Shown one piece after another: positions 1 through 7,245 of a stretch of 14,813 nt of DNA; position 1 is the first letter of the stretch, and the number at the start of each line of letters is the position of its first letter. This DNA is from Planctomycetota bacterium (GTDB taxonomy: Bacteria; Planctomycetota; Phycisphaerae; SM23-33): the NCBI GenBank assembly GCA_021160865.1, contig JAGHBS010000093.1:1-14813 (forward strand), written 5' to 3'. Made by a program: the position numbers and the translations under genes. Below the pieces are notes generated by a model that was not told the DNA's origin, made no database searches, and saw nothing but the letters and a program-made list of their open reading frames with translations.

Positions 1-1360
1 GGGTCTTTCCTCTACGGGTCTTTTCTAACTCCGTTACCGTCTCGATGGTAAAGTCTATTTCCGGGCCCATTCGCTGTTCTATAAGTTTAGCCAGTTTTAC
101 ACCATCGGCATCGGTCCAGCCTGCATCAGGTACCACGCGGACGACCATCTGCCCGGGTTGCTCCTGAACGCATTGAATAGCAGCTATATGCTCAGCATGA
201 CGTGAAATAGCAGTAATGTTGTGGAAAAGTCGACCTGTTTTGCCAATAAGCACATGCCCTGTTCGTCCATAGATGCTTTCCACGACCCGGCCAGCGTAGA
301 CGTCACAAGCGACGTTGTTATTGGGTAGTAATGCCAAGTCGCCCACACGATATCGAATTAGAGGTGCAGCAAAATTTTGAAAGCCCGTACAGACCATTTC
401 ACAGATTGGTTTACCCTCTTCGTTTTTCCCGACTGGTAAAAACTCTATGATGCCATAGTCCATATCATAATGCAGATGTCCACAGGAATACTCGCTGATA
501 CAAGCAACCTTTTCGCCCTGGCCATATTGGTTATACAGGCGTGTTTTAAATGCCTGTTCGATAACCTCACGATAACCAGGCTGGAGTTCTTCACTGGTTG
601 TATATATTGCACGAGGATAATGTCTAAACGGACGTGGGTGTTTGAGAAGATACCTGCCCAGGATATACATCGGGGTGGGATATCCTTCGTAGTACTGTAG
701 TTCTCTTGAAGCAAGATCATCGAGGTAATCATCCATGGTTTCTGGTGAGATATGATAGATGCTATAGACCGTTTGATTGGCTACATAGTTGCGTCGCCAA
801 TAAGGGGGGTGTTTCTGTTGCGGCGGAACAGTCAGTGCTGAGGAAAATGATGCATAAGGTGTACCAAATTCGAACCCCATACGATCTCGCGCCCAGAGAA
901 AACCATAGTTCCTGTGTACAGCTTCGGGCGAGCAATAGGTCGTCAGGGGCGAGCCAGTACTACCGCCGGTAACTTCGCGGCGTAATTGCCTACGCGGAAA
1001 GTTGTCAGCTACAAGTCTCATACCCGCATCACGGACTTGATCCTTCTCCAGTAGTGGTAGTTTAGGTAGATCAGCAACGGTGCGGATATCCTCGGGTCTC
1101 AAACCCAACTGAGAGAATCGTTCGCGATAGAACGGTACATGTTCGTATGCACAGCGAATGACTAATCGAAGTTGTTCATTCTGATAGTTCTCGAGTTCAG
1201 CCCTGGACCAGGAGAACGATTCGGAGAAAAATCTTCTCCACCGGGCAAAGTATTTACCGTATCGCCTCCGCTTCTTTTGGTATCCGTAGATAGTCGCAAA
1301 GATGTTTTGCATCCAGATAGGTGAAGCATTATAGATTGCTCGTGTCAGTCGATTTTCCAT
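1..1360 (-). CDS. CapK/phenylacetate-CoA ligase-like adenylate-forming enzyme (C-terminus cut by window edge)
   Basis: The reading frame is open from an ATG at 1360 to the left edge, giving 453 residues with no stop. Seen: the adenylate-binding P-loop T131-G-G-S-T-G-S-P, a Y279-G-Q-G-E segment followed by Cys287 and Cys293, and R336-Y-R-V-G-D341, which is the typical ligase motif with the ribose-binding Asp. The last visible residues include R-R-G-K452, where the family has its C-terminal lysine loop, so probably only some ten residues are missing. Family knowledge: these cytosolic enzymes activate a carboxylic acid as acyl-AMP; CapK-type members sit in capsule and exopolysaccharide clusters, mostly with unknown substrate. 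It starts one base after the stop of the upstream deacetylase, so it is the last visible gene of the operon and is probably translationally coupled. I infer activation of an acid used to decorate the polysaccharide. The substrate cannot be read from sequence. Confidence 0.88.
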   Translation of the reverse strand, partial: MENRLTRAIYNASPIWMQNIFATIYGYQKKRRRYGKYFARWRRFFSESFSWSRAELENYQNEQLRLVIRCAYEHVPFYRERFSQLGLRPEDIRTVADLPKLPLLEKDQVRDAGMRLVADNFPRRQLRREVTGGSTGSPLTTYCSPEAVHRNYGFLWARDRMGFEFGTPYASFSSALTVPPQQKHPPYWRRNYVANQTVYSIYHISPETMDDYLDDLASRELQYYEGYPTPMYILGRYLLKHPRPFRHYPRAIYTTSEELQPGYREVIEQAFKTRLYNQYGQGEKVACISEYSCGHLHYDMDYGIIEFLPVGKNEEGKPICEMVCTGFQNFAAPLIRYRVGDLALLPNNNVACDVYAGRVVESIYGRTGHVLIGKTGRLFHNITAISRHAEHIAAIQCVQEQPGQMVVRVVPDAGWTDADGVKLAKLIEQRMGPEIDFTIETVTELEKTRRGKT

Positions 1361-1361
1361 G

Positions 1362-2261
1362 TCAATCTTCCCGAAGTTTATCATGGTTACGTAGGGAAGG
1401 ATCAAGGGCAGCAAAACTTACTGGTTCAACACCCGTTTCTTCAGCCAGTCGGCTTGGAATATCCGATTTTAGGAATTGTAGTTCTTTATACCGAGATTCA
1501 ATCATGGAAGAGTATTTCCGTAGAACATCATCGGGATAGCCGGGATGGCAGGCGATTTCACTAATTCCTTCAGGTAGTTGGGAAAGCATTTCCCGCCAGG
1601 CATCAGGGCGATACTCTGCTCCTTCTCCAAGTGTTGCAATTCCAACTCGATAATCCGGTACTCGCATGCCGGCTTGGATAAAGTACTTCATCTTACGCGC
1701 ACCGAGCCAATGCGTGATAATCCTGATAGGCTTTCGAGTATAATACATTGCTCGATGCAACCATCGGGGTTTGGTAAATGGGAAGAAATACCGATTTGAG
1801 CGAGCATTCATTATGCCGAGTTCCTTGGCGACCTCAATAGCCGCTTCGAAGAAACCGGGGTAGATATGTCGACTCTGATGACTATCCCAGTGCGTGATTG
1901 GTACGCCCATATCCAGTAGAACCTTTGCTTGGGCACGAAGTTCGCGCTTCATCTCCTCGAGGTTTAGCTGGTGTTTCAGGGCGCGCCTGGGAAAGTCTTG
2001 ATTATGAAACTCACCATTAGTTCCCACCAGTGAAGGAATTTCCTTGGGATCACAGATCGGTGGACCAACGCTTAGGTTCCAGTGTATTCCGATTGTAACG
2101 TGCGGGAAATCCCGAGCTAAGATGGGCGTTTCCTTCACCGCCTCCCATGTGACATTCACGCTTACGCTTTTGACAAATCCTCGAGGCAATATCTCGAAGA
2201 TCGCCTTGTTATTGCCGAACGTAAATCCGAAACCATCAGCGTTAACTATTAGCTTCTTCAT
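1362..2261 (-). CDS. YdjC/ChbG-family carbohydrate deacetylase, paralog 2 of a tandem pair
   Basis: A 299-residue cytosolic protein of the YdjC/ChbG/HpnK family, Mg-dependent deacetylases acting on N-acetylated sugars. Seen in order: strand 1 motif N7-A-D-G10-F-G, G-I-H60-W-N-L-S, T-H-W-D126-S-H128-Q-S-R-H132, and E-I-A-C-H239-P-G-Y near the C-terminus (the family's conserved late His). Length is normal. Oddity: the family motif is normally N-A-D-D-F-G; here the second Asp is Gly (codon GGT), although the metal-site histidines remain. It follows its paralog after a 3-base gap with no strong SD, which suggests coupling. By eye about half of the first 100 residues match the upstream copy, so this is a tandem duplication. 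Likely role, inferred: N-deacetylation of a polysaccharide intermediate. Activity is uncertain because of the Gly. Confidence 0.85.
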   Translation of the reverse strand: MKKLIVNADGFGFTFGNNKAIFEILPRGFVKSVSVNVTWEAVKETPILARDFPHVTIGIHWNLSVGPPICDPKEIPSLVGTNGEFHNQDFPRRALKHQLNLEEMKRELRAQAKVLLDMGVPITHWDSHQSRHIYPGFFEAAIEVAKELGIMNARSNRYFFPFTKPRWLHRAMYYTRKPIRIITHWLGARKMKYFIQAGMRVPDYRVGIATLGEGAEYRPDAWREMLSQLPEGISEIACHPGYPDDVLRKYSSMIESRYKELQFLKSDIPSRLAEETGVEPVSFAALDPSLRNHDKLRED

Positions 2262-2264
2262 CGG

Positions 2265-3131
2265 CTATATCTCGCGAAAGCTGATTAATTCGACGCCAGC
2301 CTGGAGTGCCTTTTGACGCAGAGCGGGGTCTCGCAGTATCTTTAACTCCTCCAAGCGCTCGTCGACGTATCTTGAATAATTCCTAAGGGTCTCATCAGGG
2401 TAGCCAGGATGAGCGTATATCTCGCTAACACCTTCAGGTAGTTTCCAGAACAATTGTTCCCAGAACTCATACTGATATTTACGAGCAGAATCGACCAATC
2501 CAGGAGTAATGAGACGGTCAGCCATGCGCATTCCTGCTCGACGAGCCTTACGCATCAGATATTTCGACGCTGCATAAATAAATGCCCGCCTGGGATGTAC
2601 CAATAAATGGATCGTTGCACGTATCTTTCGGCACCTACCCATCGAGAAAATATGATGGTCGTGCGTCCGCATCCGCTGGATGTTGAATTTCTTGGCAACC
2701 TCGATAGCGGCTTTGAAAAACGGTCTGTATAGGTGTTTATTCTGATGGCTGTCCCAATGCGTAATCTCAATTCCATATTCAGTAAGTTTTTCGACCTGTG
2801 CTGTCAACTCTCTGACCATTTGCTCGTGTGGTATTTGCCCTCTGAGGGCTTTACGATCAAACTCGGTGCCAAGAAATTCTCCTTTTTCATCAACCAGATC
2901 AGGGATATCCTTTGGCTCTGAGACGCATGGACCAACCGATAGGTTCAAATGAATTCCGACCGAAACGTTTAGAAAGTTCTTGAGTTTAGTTACCTCTTCC
3001 ACTGCAGGGAAGTTGGCATTGACACTAACGCTTTTAACAACACCGGCTTCAAGGCATTCCAATATGCCTCGATTGTTTCCGAAAGTAAACCCAAAGCCAT
3101 CGGCATTAATAATTAGTTTCTTCCTGCTCAT
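2265..3131 (-). CDS. YdjC/ChbG-family carbohydrate deacetylase, paralog 1 of a tandem pair
   Basis: A 288-residue protein of the same YdjC/ChbG family as its downstream neighbour. Seen: N9-A-D11-G12-F-G, G-I-H61-L-N-L-S, T-H-W-D127-S-H129-Q-N-K-H133, and E-I-Y-A-H241-P-G-Y. As in the neighbour, the usual second Asp of the first motif is Gly, but with a different codon (GGC), so the change was probably present before the copies diverged and was kept. A basic stretch near residues 168-200 differs most from the neighbour. The start ATG overlaps the stop of the glycosyltransferase gene as ATGA, a classic coupling overlap. No signal peptide or membrane segment is seen. Function inferred: sugar N-deacetylation within the polysaccharide pathway, perhaps with a substrate different from the sister copy. 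Confidence 0.85.
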   Translation of the reverse strand: MSRKKLIINADGFGFTFGNNRGILECLEAGVVKSVSVNANFPAVEEVTKLKNFLNVSVGIHLNLSVGPCVSEPKDIPDLVDEKGEFLGTEFDRKALRGQIPHEQMVRELTAQVEKLTEYGIEITHWDSHQNKHLYRPFFKAAIEVAKKFNIQRMRTHDHHIFSMGRCRKIRATIHLLVHPRRAFIYAASKYLMRKARRAGMRMADRLITPGLVDSARKYQYEFWEQLFWKLPEGVSEIYAHPGYPDETLRNYSRYVDERLEELKILRDPALRQKALQAGVELISFREI

Positions 3132-4267
3132 ATTTTTTCGTAATCCCTAAAGATACTTTCGTAAAATTCGGATAGTCTCTTAGCTTCGATACGACAATTG
3201 AACCTTTCATCACCGAACTTCCGGGCACTCAAACTTAGGTTAGATAAATCCTTTCTGTCAGCAAGGTTCAACAAGTCTGCCAGATACGTCTCTTCGTGTT
3301 CTTCAGTAAGAACCACTGCTGGACAATCCTTGACCAATTCCACCAATAATGGCACCTTTGTAGTTATTACCGCTAAACCACAGGATAGATACTCGAAGAC
3401 CTTCACTGGAATCGCTACTCGTATTTGTCGGCTGTCCAACGGGTGATAATTAATCCCAATTTTTGCCTGATTGAGTCTTTTGGCAACTTCCATATGGGGT
3501 ATTTTTCCTATGGCATGGAGTCGTTGGCGAATTTCACCTGGGACATTCCGCTTGAGCCAATTTAGAGCCGCATCTGGCATTCCTAAAAACGTCCATGACC
3601 AGTTTGGCCGAGCCTGTAAGAAACGCTTAGCGATTGATAAGAGGAACTGCAGCCTTGAAATTCTAAGCGTACCAAGGTGGATAATCTCGTTTTGACGTTC
3701 ACTAAACGGTTTCCATGTACGTTCTCGTTCACGGAGAAATGCTGGGGCAGGATAATTCACAAAGGTGACAACCCGCCTTGCTAATCGTTTATATTTTTCA
3801 TGCAGCAGTCTGGTAGGCACGACTATACCATCGACTCGACGCGCACAACAGGAGTCCAATCTGGTTATAAAAGCACATACTGGTCTCCTGAGCCAACTGG
3901 CTAGCCAATCCTTAAGCATAAACAGCGATGTGTCCTCATGGGCATCGAAGACAACTCGCTTACCCAGAAGTGTCTTTGCCAAAATGGCACTCGGAAGCAA
4001 TTCCACATCGTGAAACTGATATAGATCACCATTGATGGATTGGACAACCTTCAGCGCACGATACCAAGAGGTTGTAAGTCGCTTTATACGAGATGGAAAT
4101 TTCTTTAAACCACGAATTGCTATCCCCTCTATATTATCGTCCTTATCGTGTACGCCACAGACGGTTACCCTGTATCCGAGCTCATGTAGCGTCATTGCCT
4201 CACGGTAGAATATACGACCATCCAGTGCCGAGTGAACCGTTGATATGTGTACGATATGCCTTGTCAT
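3128..4267 (-). CDS. GT4-type (GT-B fold) glycosyltransferase
   Basis: A 379-residue protein with a glycosyltransferase group-1 layout. Seen: an N-terminal H-I-S-T-V-H segment and D-G-R-I-F-Y-R-E, followed by D81-L-Y-Q-F-H-D-V-E-L-L-P and V-F-D108-A-H-E-D (the acceptor-domain strands common in this family). In the C-terminal donor domain, I-P-V-K289-V-F-E292-Y-L-S-C-G-L-A-V-I is followed by E310, the nucleotide-sugar binding region. Family role: transfer of a sugar from a nucleotide donor to a lipid-linked glycan at the inner face of the membrane; donor and linkage cannot be read. There is no signal peptide and length is normal. An AAGGGG site lies 11 bases before the ATG, slightly long spacing. 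It sits 61 bases downstream of capA and overlaps the next gene by 4 bases. Confidence 0.9.
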   Translation of the reverse strand: MTRHIVHISTVHSALDGRIFYREAMTLHELGYRVTVCGVHDKDDNIEGIAIRGLKKFPSRIKRLTTSWYRALKVVQSINGDLYQFHDVELLPSAILAKTLLGKRVVFDAHEDTSLFMLKDWLASWLRRPVCAFITRLDSCCARRVDGIVVPTRLLHEKYKRLARRVVTFVNYPAPAFLRERERTWKPFSERQNEIIHLGTLRISRLQFLLSIAKRFLQARPNWSWTFLGMPDAALNWLKRNVPGEIRQRLHAIGKIPHMEVAKRLNQAKIGINYHPLDSRQIRVAIPVKVFEYLSCGLAVITTKVPLLVELVKDCPAVVLTEEHEETYLADLLNLADRKDLSNLSLSARKFGDERFNCRIEAKRLSEFYESIFRDYEKI

Positions 4268-4328
4268 CAGATGATATTCCCCTTAGTACGATGACTAAAT
4301 CGGTTAGTATAAGATTGCATCGGTGTTC

Positions 4329-5375
4329 CTAATGTCGGAATAGCATTTTCCAAAGAAGCCTTAAGTGGTGCGCACGAATCCTCCTTATATTTTTAAAAAT
4401 AGTCTTGATGCCATAAGTCTTGATATTGCGCTTCCAACTGCGAAGGTACTTTGCGCGGTCGTCTTGTGAGAATAAGGACCAATAGAATCTACTGTAATCA
4501 TCGCGTGCGAGGTCTTTGCTTATTTTTTCAATATGCTCGCGCAGCGCTTTTCGTTCTTCCTCATTTCCGAATTCAGGAAATCCCCGATCGTCGAGAAAAA
4601 ACACATCATAAGACCAATCAACGACCTTTCTTTCACGGATTTCCAATCTCAGGCAAATGTTGCCGGGTCGGGGCAGATTCAGAGAAGCTACAACGTTACC
4701 CAACCCGTATGCTGCCACTCCGTTTCCAATCTGCTCTATGGCACTGATTAGATGGGAATGATGGCTAACGAAGGCATCGGCTCCGGCTTCAATGGCGGCC
4801 TTGGCCCATGAGCGATGTTCCGGTGATGGATACTCTCCGTATCCATGATGTACGCTGACGATAAGAACATCACACCCTCCTCGCAGATTACTAATATCTT
4901 TGGTAAGCCGCTTCTTCGAAGGCGCCAAACCGGTAAAGGAAGGTCTTCTCAAGACCGTTGATCCTGAACAATAACCCAACAAACCTATTCGAACACCTCC
5001 CCGCTCGATAATAACCCCCTCAGGTTCAGCACCACTTTGGTCACCTAATCCGTATACCTCTACCCCAACAGATTTCAACTTCTCCAGAGTATAGATGATG
5101 GCTGCCTCTCCGTGGTCCCAGGTGTGTCCATTGACAACACTGACGGCATCGAACCCGGCCCGTGCTACGATTTCGGCAGCCTCGGGGGGACTATACCACT
5201 CGGTTCCAGGTGGTACGTCCGGGGGGCAAATAAAGGTTTCAAAATTGCCGATTGCTACATCCGCTGATCCTATGACCTGCTTTATACGAGAAACAAGCTC
5301 GTCGCCACCGTCGCGTAGGGCATGCTCTGCCGCCAGGCCTTGGATCATGATGTCACCTAAAAGCGCTATCTGCAT
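4329..5375 (-). CDS. CapA-family (PGA_cap) metallophosphatase-like protein
   Basis: A 348-residue protein of the CapA/YwtB capsule-synthesis family, which has a calcineurin-like two-metal fold. Seen: G-D8-I-M at the extreme N-terminus, G-N44-F-E46, V-V-N82-G-H84-T-W-D-H-G, V-H176-H177-G-Y-G-E181-Y, S-H205-H206-S-H208, and Y-G-L-G-N227. The first ATG is needed because the GD motif is at residue 7. Two oddities: the usual N-N-H motif is N-G-H, removing the Asn next to the His, and there is no N-terminal membrane anchor, which many characterised CapA proteins have. The C-terminus is strongly basic and might touch membrane phosphates. It is the first gene of the operon after the promoter at 5502-5529. 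The SD before ATG 5375 is weak. Function in CapA systems is tied to capsule polymer production, but the reaction here is unknown. Confidence 0.85.
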   Translation of the reverse strand: MQIALLGDIMIQGLAAEHALRDGGDELVSRIKQVIGSADVAIGNFETFICPPDVPPGTEWYSPPEAAEIVARAGFDAVSVVNGHTWDHGEAAIIYTLEKLKSVGVEVYGLGDQSGAEPEGVIIERGGVRIGLLGYCSGSTVLRRPSFTGLAPSKKRLTKDISNLRGGCDVLIVSVHHGYGEYPSPEHRSWAKAAIEAGADAFVSHHSHLISAIEQIGNGVAAYGLGNVVASLNLPRPGNICLRLEIRERKVVDWSYDVFFLDDRGFPEFGNEEERKALREHIEKISKDLARDDYSRFYWSLFSQDDRAKYLRSWKRNIKTYGIKTIFKNIRRIRAHHLRLLWKMLFRH

Positions 5376-5444
5376 CCCTAATTTCTGCCTAAAATATGAC
5401 CCTAATTGTATACCTTTTCTACCGCCTAATCTATGAAAGCGGTT

Positions 5445-5508
5445 ATATTATTTGCATGTGAGGCTTGTTAGTAAGCCTATTGAAACTTTCCATGCTAACA
5501 AATAATAT
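5445..5508. repeat. Imperfect inverted repeat overlapping the capA -10 box, with an inner hairpin
   Basis: The left arm ATATTATTTGCATG (5445-5458) is complementary to CATGC plus AAATAATAT in 5491-5508, with four extra bases (5496-5499) in the right arm. Between the arms, AGGCTT (5461-5466) and AAGCCT (5473-5478) form a perfect 6-bp stem with a 6-base loop. The right arm includes the -10 of the capA promoter, so a protein-binding operator is more likely than an RNA structure for the outer repeat. The inner hairpin would fall in the capA leader. No T-tract follows, so it is not a standard terminator. Confidence 0.5.
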
Positions 5509-5529
5509 CGGTCTATTAATTACTGTCAA
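5502..5529 (-). promoter_or_regulatory. Sigma-70-like promoter of the capA operon
   Basis: On the minus strand there is a perfect -35 TTGACA (plus positions 5524-5529), a 16-base spacer and a -10 TATTAT (5502-5507). The predicted start is near 5494, leaving a leader of about 120 bases before the capA ATG. The -10 lies inside one arm of an inverted repeat. Confidence 0.65.
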
Positions 5530-5793
5530 TGAGCGAAGTAAGGGGAGAAGTCGCTTATAGGAAAAGCATCAAAAATATAACCCTTTTCAACAAATGTCCG
5601 ATATAATACAGGATAAAGTTGTACTTCAATGTTATAATTGTCTGATGAATCAATGAATCCAGCAACTAAAGGTGAATAATACCTGTAATCAAAACTTTTG
5701 TAGTAGATCGACGATGGAAATAGTTGCTCGGATGTGTTTTTTCATATTGAAGATTATGTAATATAGTTCGAAAGGTATTAGAGGAGAGAGTTT

Positions 5794-7182
5794 GTGTCGT
5801 CTCGTTTTGATATTGTCCATATTCTTTCACGGATAGCTGAGGAAGCGGGGGTTTGGGGTGTCATCGCAATCGGTCTTGCGATTGTCCTATTGGTGGGCAT
5901 CCTGATAATGCGGGCAAGACTCTTAGCGCTTGCCCTGCTTTTTGTCGCCATGTGCTTCTCTAATTTCAAAGAACCTATTGGAACGGCTGCTGTTGCTATT
6001 CGATGGATATCGCTGATTTGTCTGGTGCCTCTTGGAATTACAGCAATTAATAGAAGACAGGGTATAGTAGTACTTCTTCTCATGATTTATGCTTTTTTCT
6101 CGATCATATTTTCCGTTCGTTCTCATGATCCTCTTTGGTCCTTACAGCGTAGTATAGCACTTGTTTTGTTAATCGTGGGCGTGTGCGGATCAGTTCAAGT
6201 TCTCTTAGAGAGAGGGGGCAGGCCCGAGCGCCTTTTCAAAGGTATGGTATTTTTGGCTGTGATATGGGCAATTGTTAATATCTTGCCGCTCCGAGGGTAT
6301 ATGCAAGCCCCTGTCGAAGAACGGTATGTTGGAGAAGCCGCTACCGTTGGATATGGCGCCTTGGTTATGGGTGTGCTTTTACCGTTTACTCTCTGGGGTG
6401 TTTTTCACAAGTGGTCTCATATGTGGCGTATAATATCTGCTGGAACAGCGGCAATGCTTGTGGTTCTTTTGCTTTTCGTTGCAACGCGAGGAGGTGCTTT
6501 CCTTGGTGCAATTGCCTGCATTCCTTTGCTACTACGGCTTTCGTTCAAACGCCTGGCAGTTGGTACATTGGTTTTAGTTCTTATCGCTGGCTCTATAGCA
6601 CTTGTGATGCGATGGACACATCCAGCACAGCAGGAATATATATATAGGCGTTATATTGGATTTAGAGGTAGAGAAATAACTACCGGTCGAAAGAGATTAT
6701 GGTCTGCAGCATGGAATAAATGTGCCTCTTCACCCTGGCTTGGTCATGGTAGTGGCTCTGCTATTCTTCCTCGTCGTCGAGCCGGTGCCTTCATAACTAC
6801 TTTTCATAATGCCTATCTTACGGTTTGGTACGAAGCAGGAATTTTTGGATTTATAGTCTTCATTACTGCCCTTTTCGTTGTAATACGACGAGGCGTGTTT
6901 GTGTTCATTCGGTCACGCGATCATCCCGATCTGCAATTAGATGCACGATTGATGTTGGGATTGGTATTCGGATTGGCAGCCTTTAGTTTGGTAGAAAATG
7001 GTATCGCAAGCTCGACGAATATAAGTATTGGTGTGTACCTTATGACGATAACAGTGATTCAGAACCTTTGGCTTCGCCTGCAGCCTGAGCGAATTGAGGA
7101 AAGAACATTTCTTCCACACGAATACTACTACCAACCTTATCTCGAGTACCCTGCTGCTGGAGTTCATAGGGTATCTCATTAG
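5794..7182 (+). CDS. O-antigen polymerase/ligase family membrane protein (Wzy/WaaL-like)
   Basis: A 462-residue polytopic membrane protein. Hydrophobic segments cluster at about residues 20-38, 42-56, 70-86, 90-107, 118-137, 150-165, 186-204, 214-230, 234-247, 254-272, 348-366 and 385-425. Seen: T231-R-G-G at a loop/helix edge, then the large loop with T-G-R-K-R-L-W303, W315-L-G-H-G-S-G and F-H338-N-A-Y-L342, the order typical of the Wzy_C/O-antigen ligase domain. These proteins join undecaprenyl-linked repeat units, or transfer glycan to an acceptor, on the outer side of the inner membrane. Sequence does not separate polymerase from ligase; with a flippase nearby, a Wzy-type polymerase is favoured. 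The start is GTG with a good SD, GAGGAG at 5781-5786, seven bases upstream. It is followed 63 bases later by the toroid-like gene in the same direction. Confidence 0.88.
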   Translation: MSSRFDIVHILSRIAEEAGVWGVIAIGLAIVLLVGILIMRARLLALALLFVAMCFSNFKEPIGTAAVAIRWISLICLVPLGITAINRRQGIVVLLLMIYAFFSIIFSVRSHDPLWSLQRSIALVLLIVGVCGSVQVLLERGGRPERLFKGMVFLAVIWAIVNILPLRGYMQAPVEERYVGEAATVGYGALVMGVLLPFTLWGVFHKWSHMWRIISAGTAAMLVVLLLFVATRGGAFLGAIACIPLLLRLSFKRLAVGTLVLVLIAGSIALVMRWTHPAQQEYIYRRYIGFRGREITTGRKRLWSAAWNKCASSPWLGHGSGSAILPRRRAGAFITTFHNAYLTVWYEAGIFGFIVFITALFVVIRRGVFVFIRSRDHPDLQLDARLMLGLVFGLAAFSLVENGIASSTNISIGVYLMTITVIQNLWLRLQPERIEERTFLPHEYYYQPYLEYPAAGVHRVSH

Positions 7183-7245
7183 TTGTTCTACGATTGCGGT
7201 CTTGCATTGTTTGGATGATAGAAATCATATGAAAGGGCTTATTGT

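Larger units (their letters stand above)
5376..5793. other. Divergent intergenic region between capA and the Wzy-like gene
   Basis: These 418 AT-rich bases contain no convincing coding frame. They hold the minus-strand capA promoter and the inverted repeat listed separately. On the plus strand, two exact TATAAT hexamers (5602-5607 and 5633-5638) lack a good -35 at standard distance, so the plus-strand promoter for the polymerase gene is not resolved. No JUMPstart/ops element (GGCGGTAG core) was seen. Confidence 0.6.

Noticed and set aside
2555..2776. Alternative minus-strand frame inside the first deacetylase gene
   Set aside because: Out of frame with a well-conserved YdjC protein; no start signal.
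5461..5478. 6-bp perfect hairpin considered as a terminator
   Set aside because: No T-tract follows on either strand and it lies between a promoter and its gene, not at an operon end.
5376..5793. Search for a JUMPstart/ops antitermination element
   Set aside because: No GGCGGTAG-like core found in this or the other intergenic regions.
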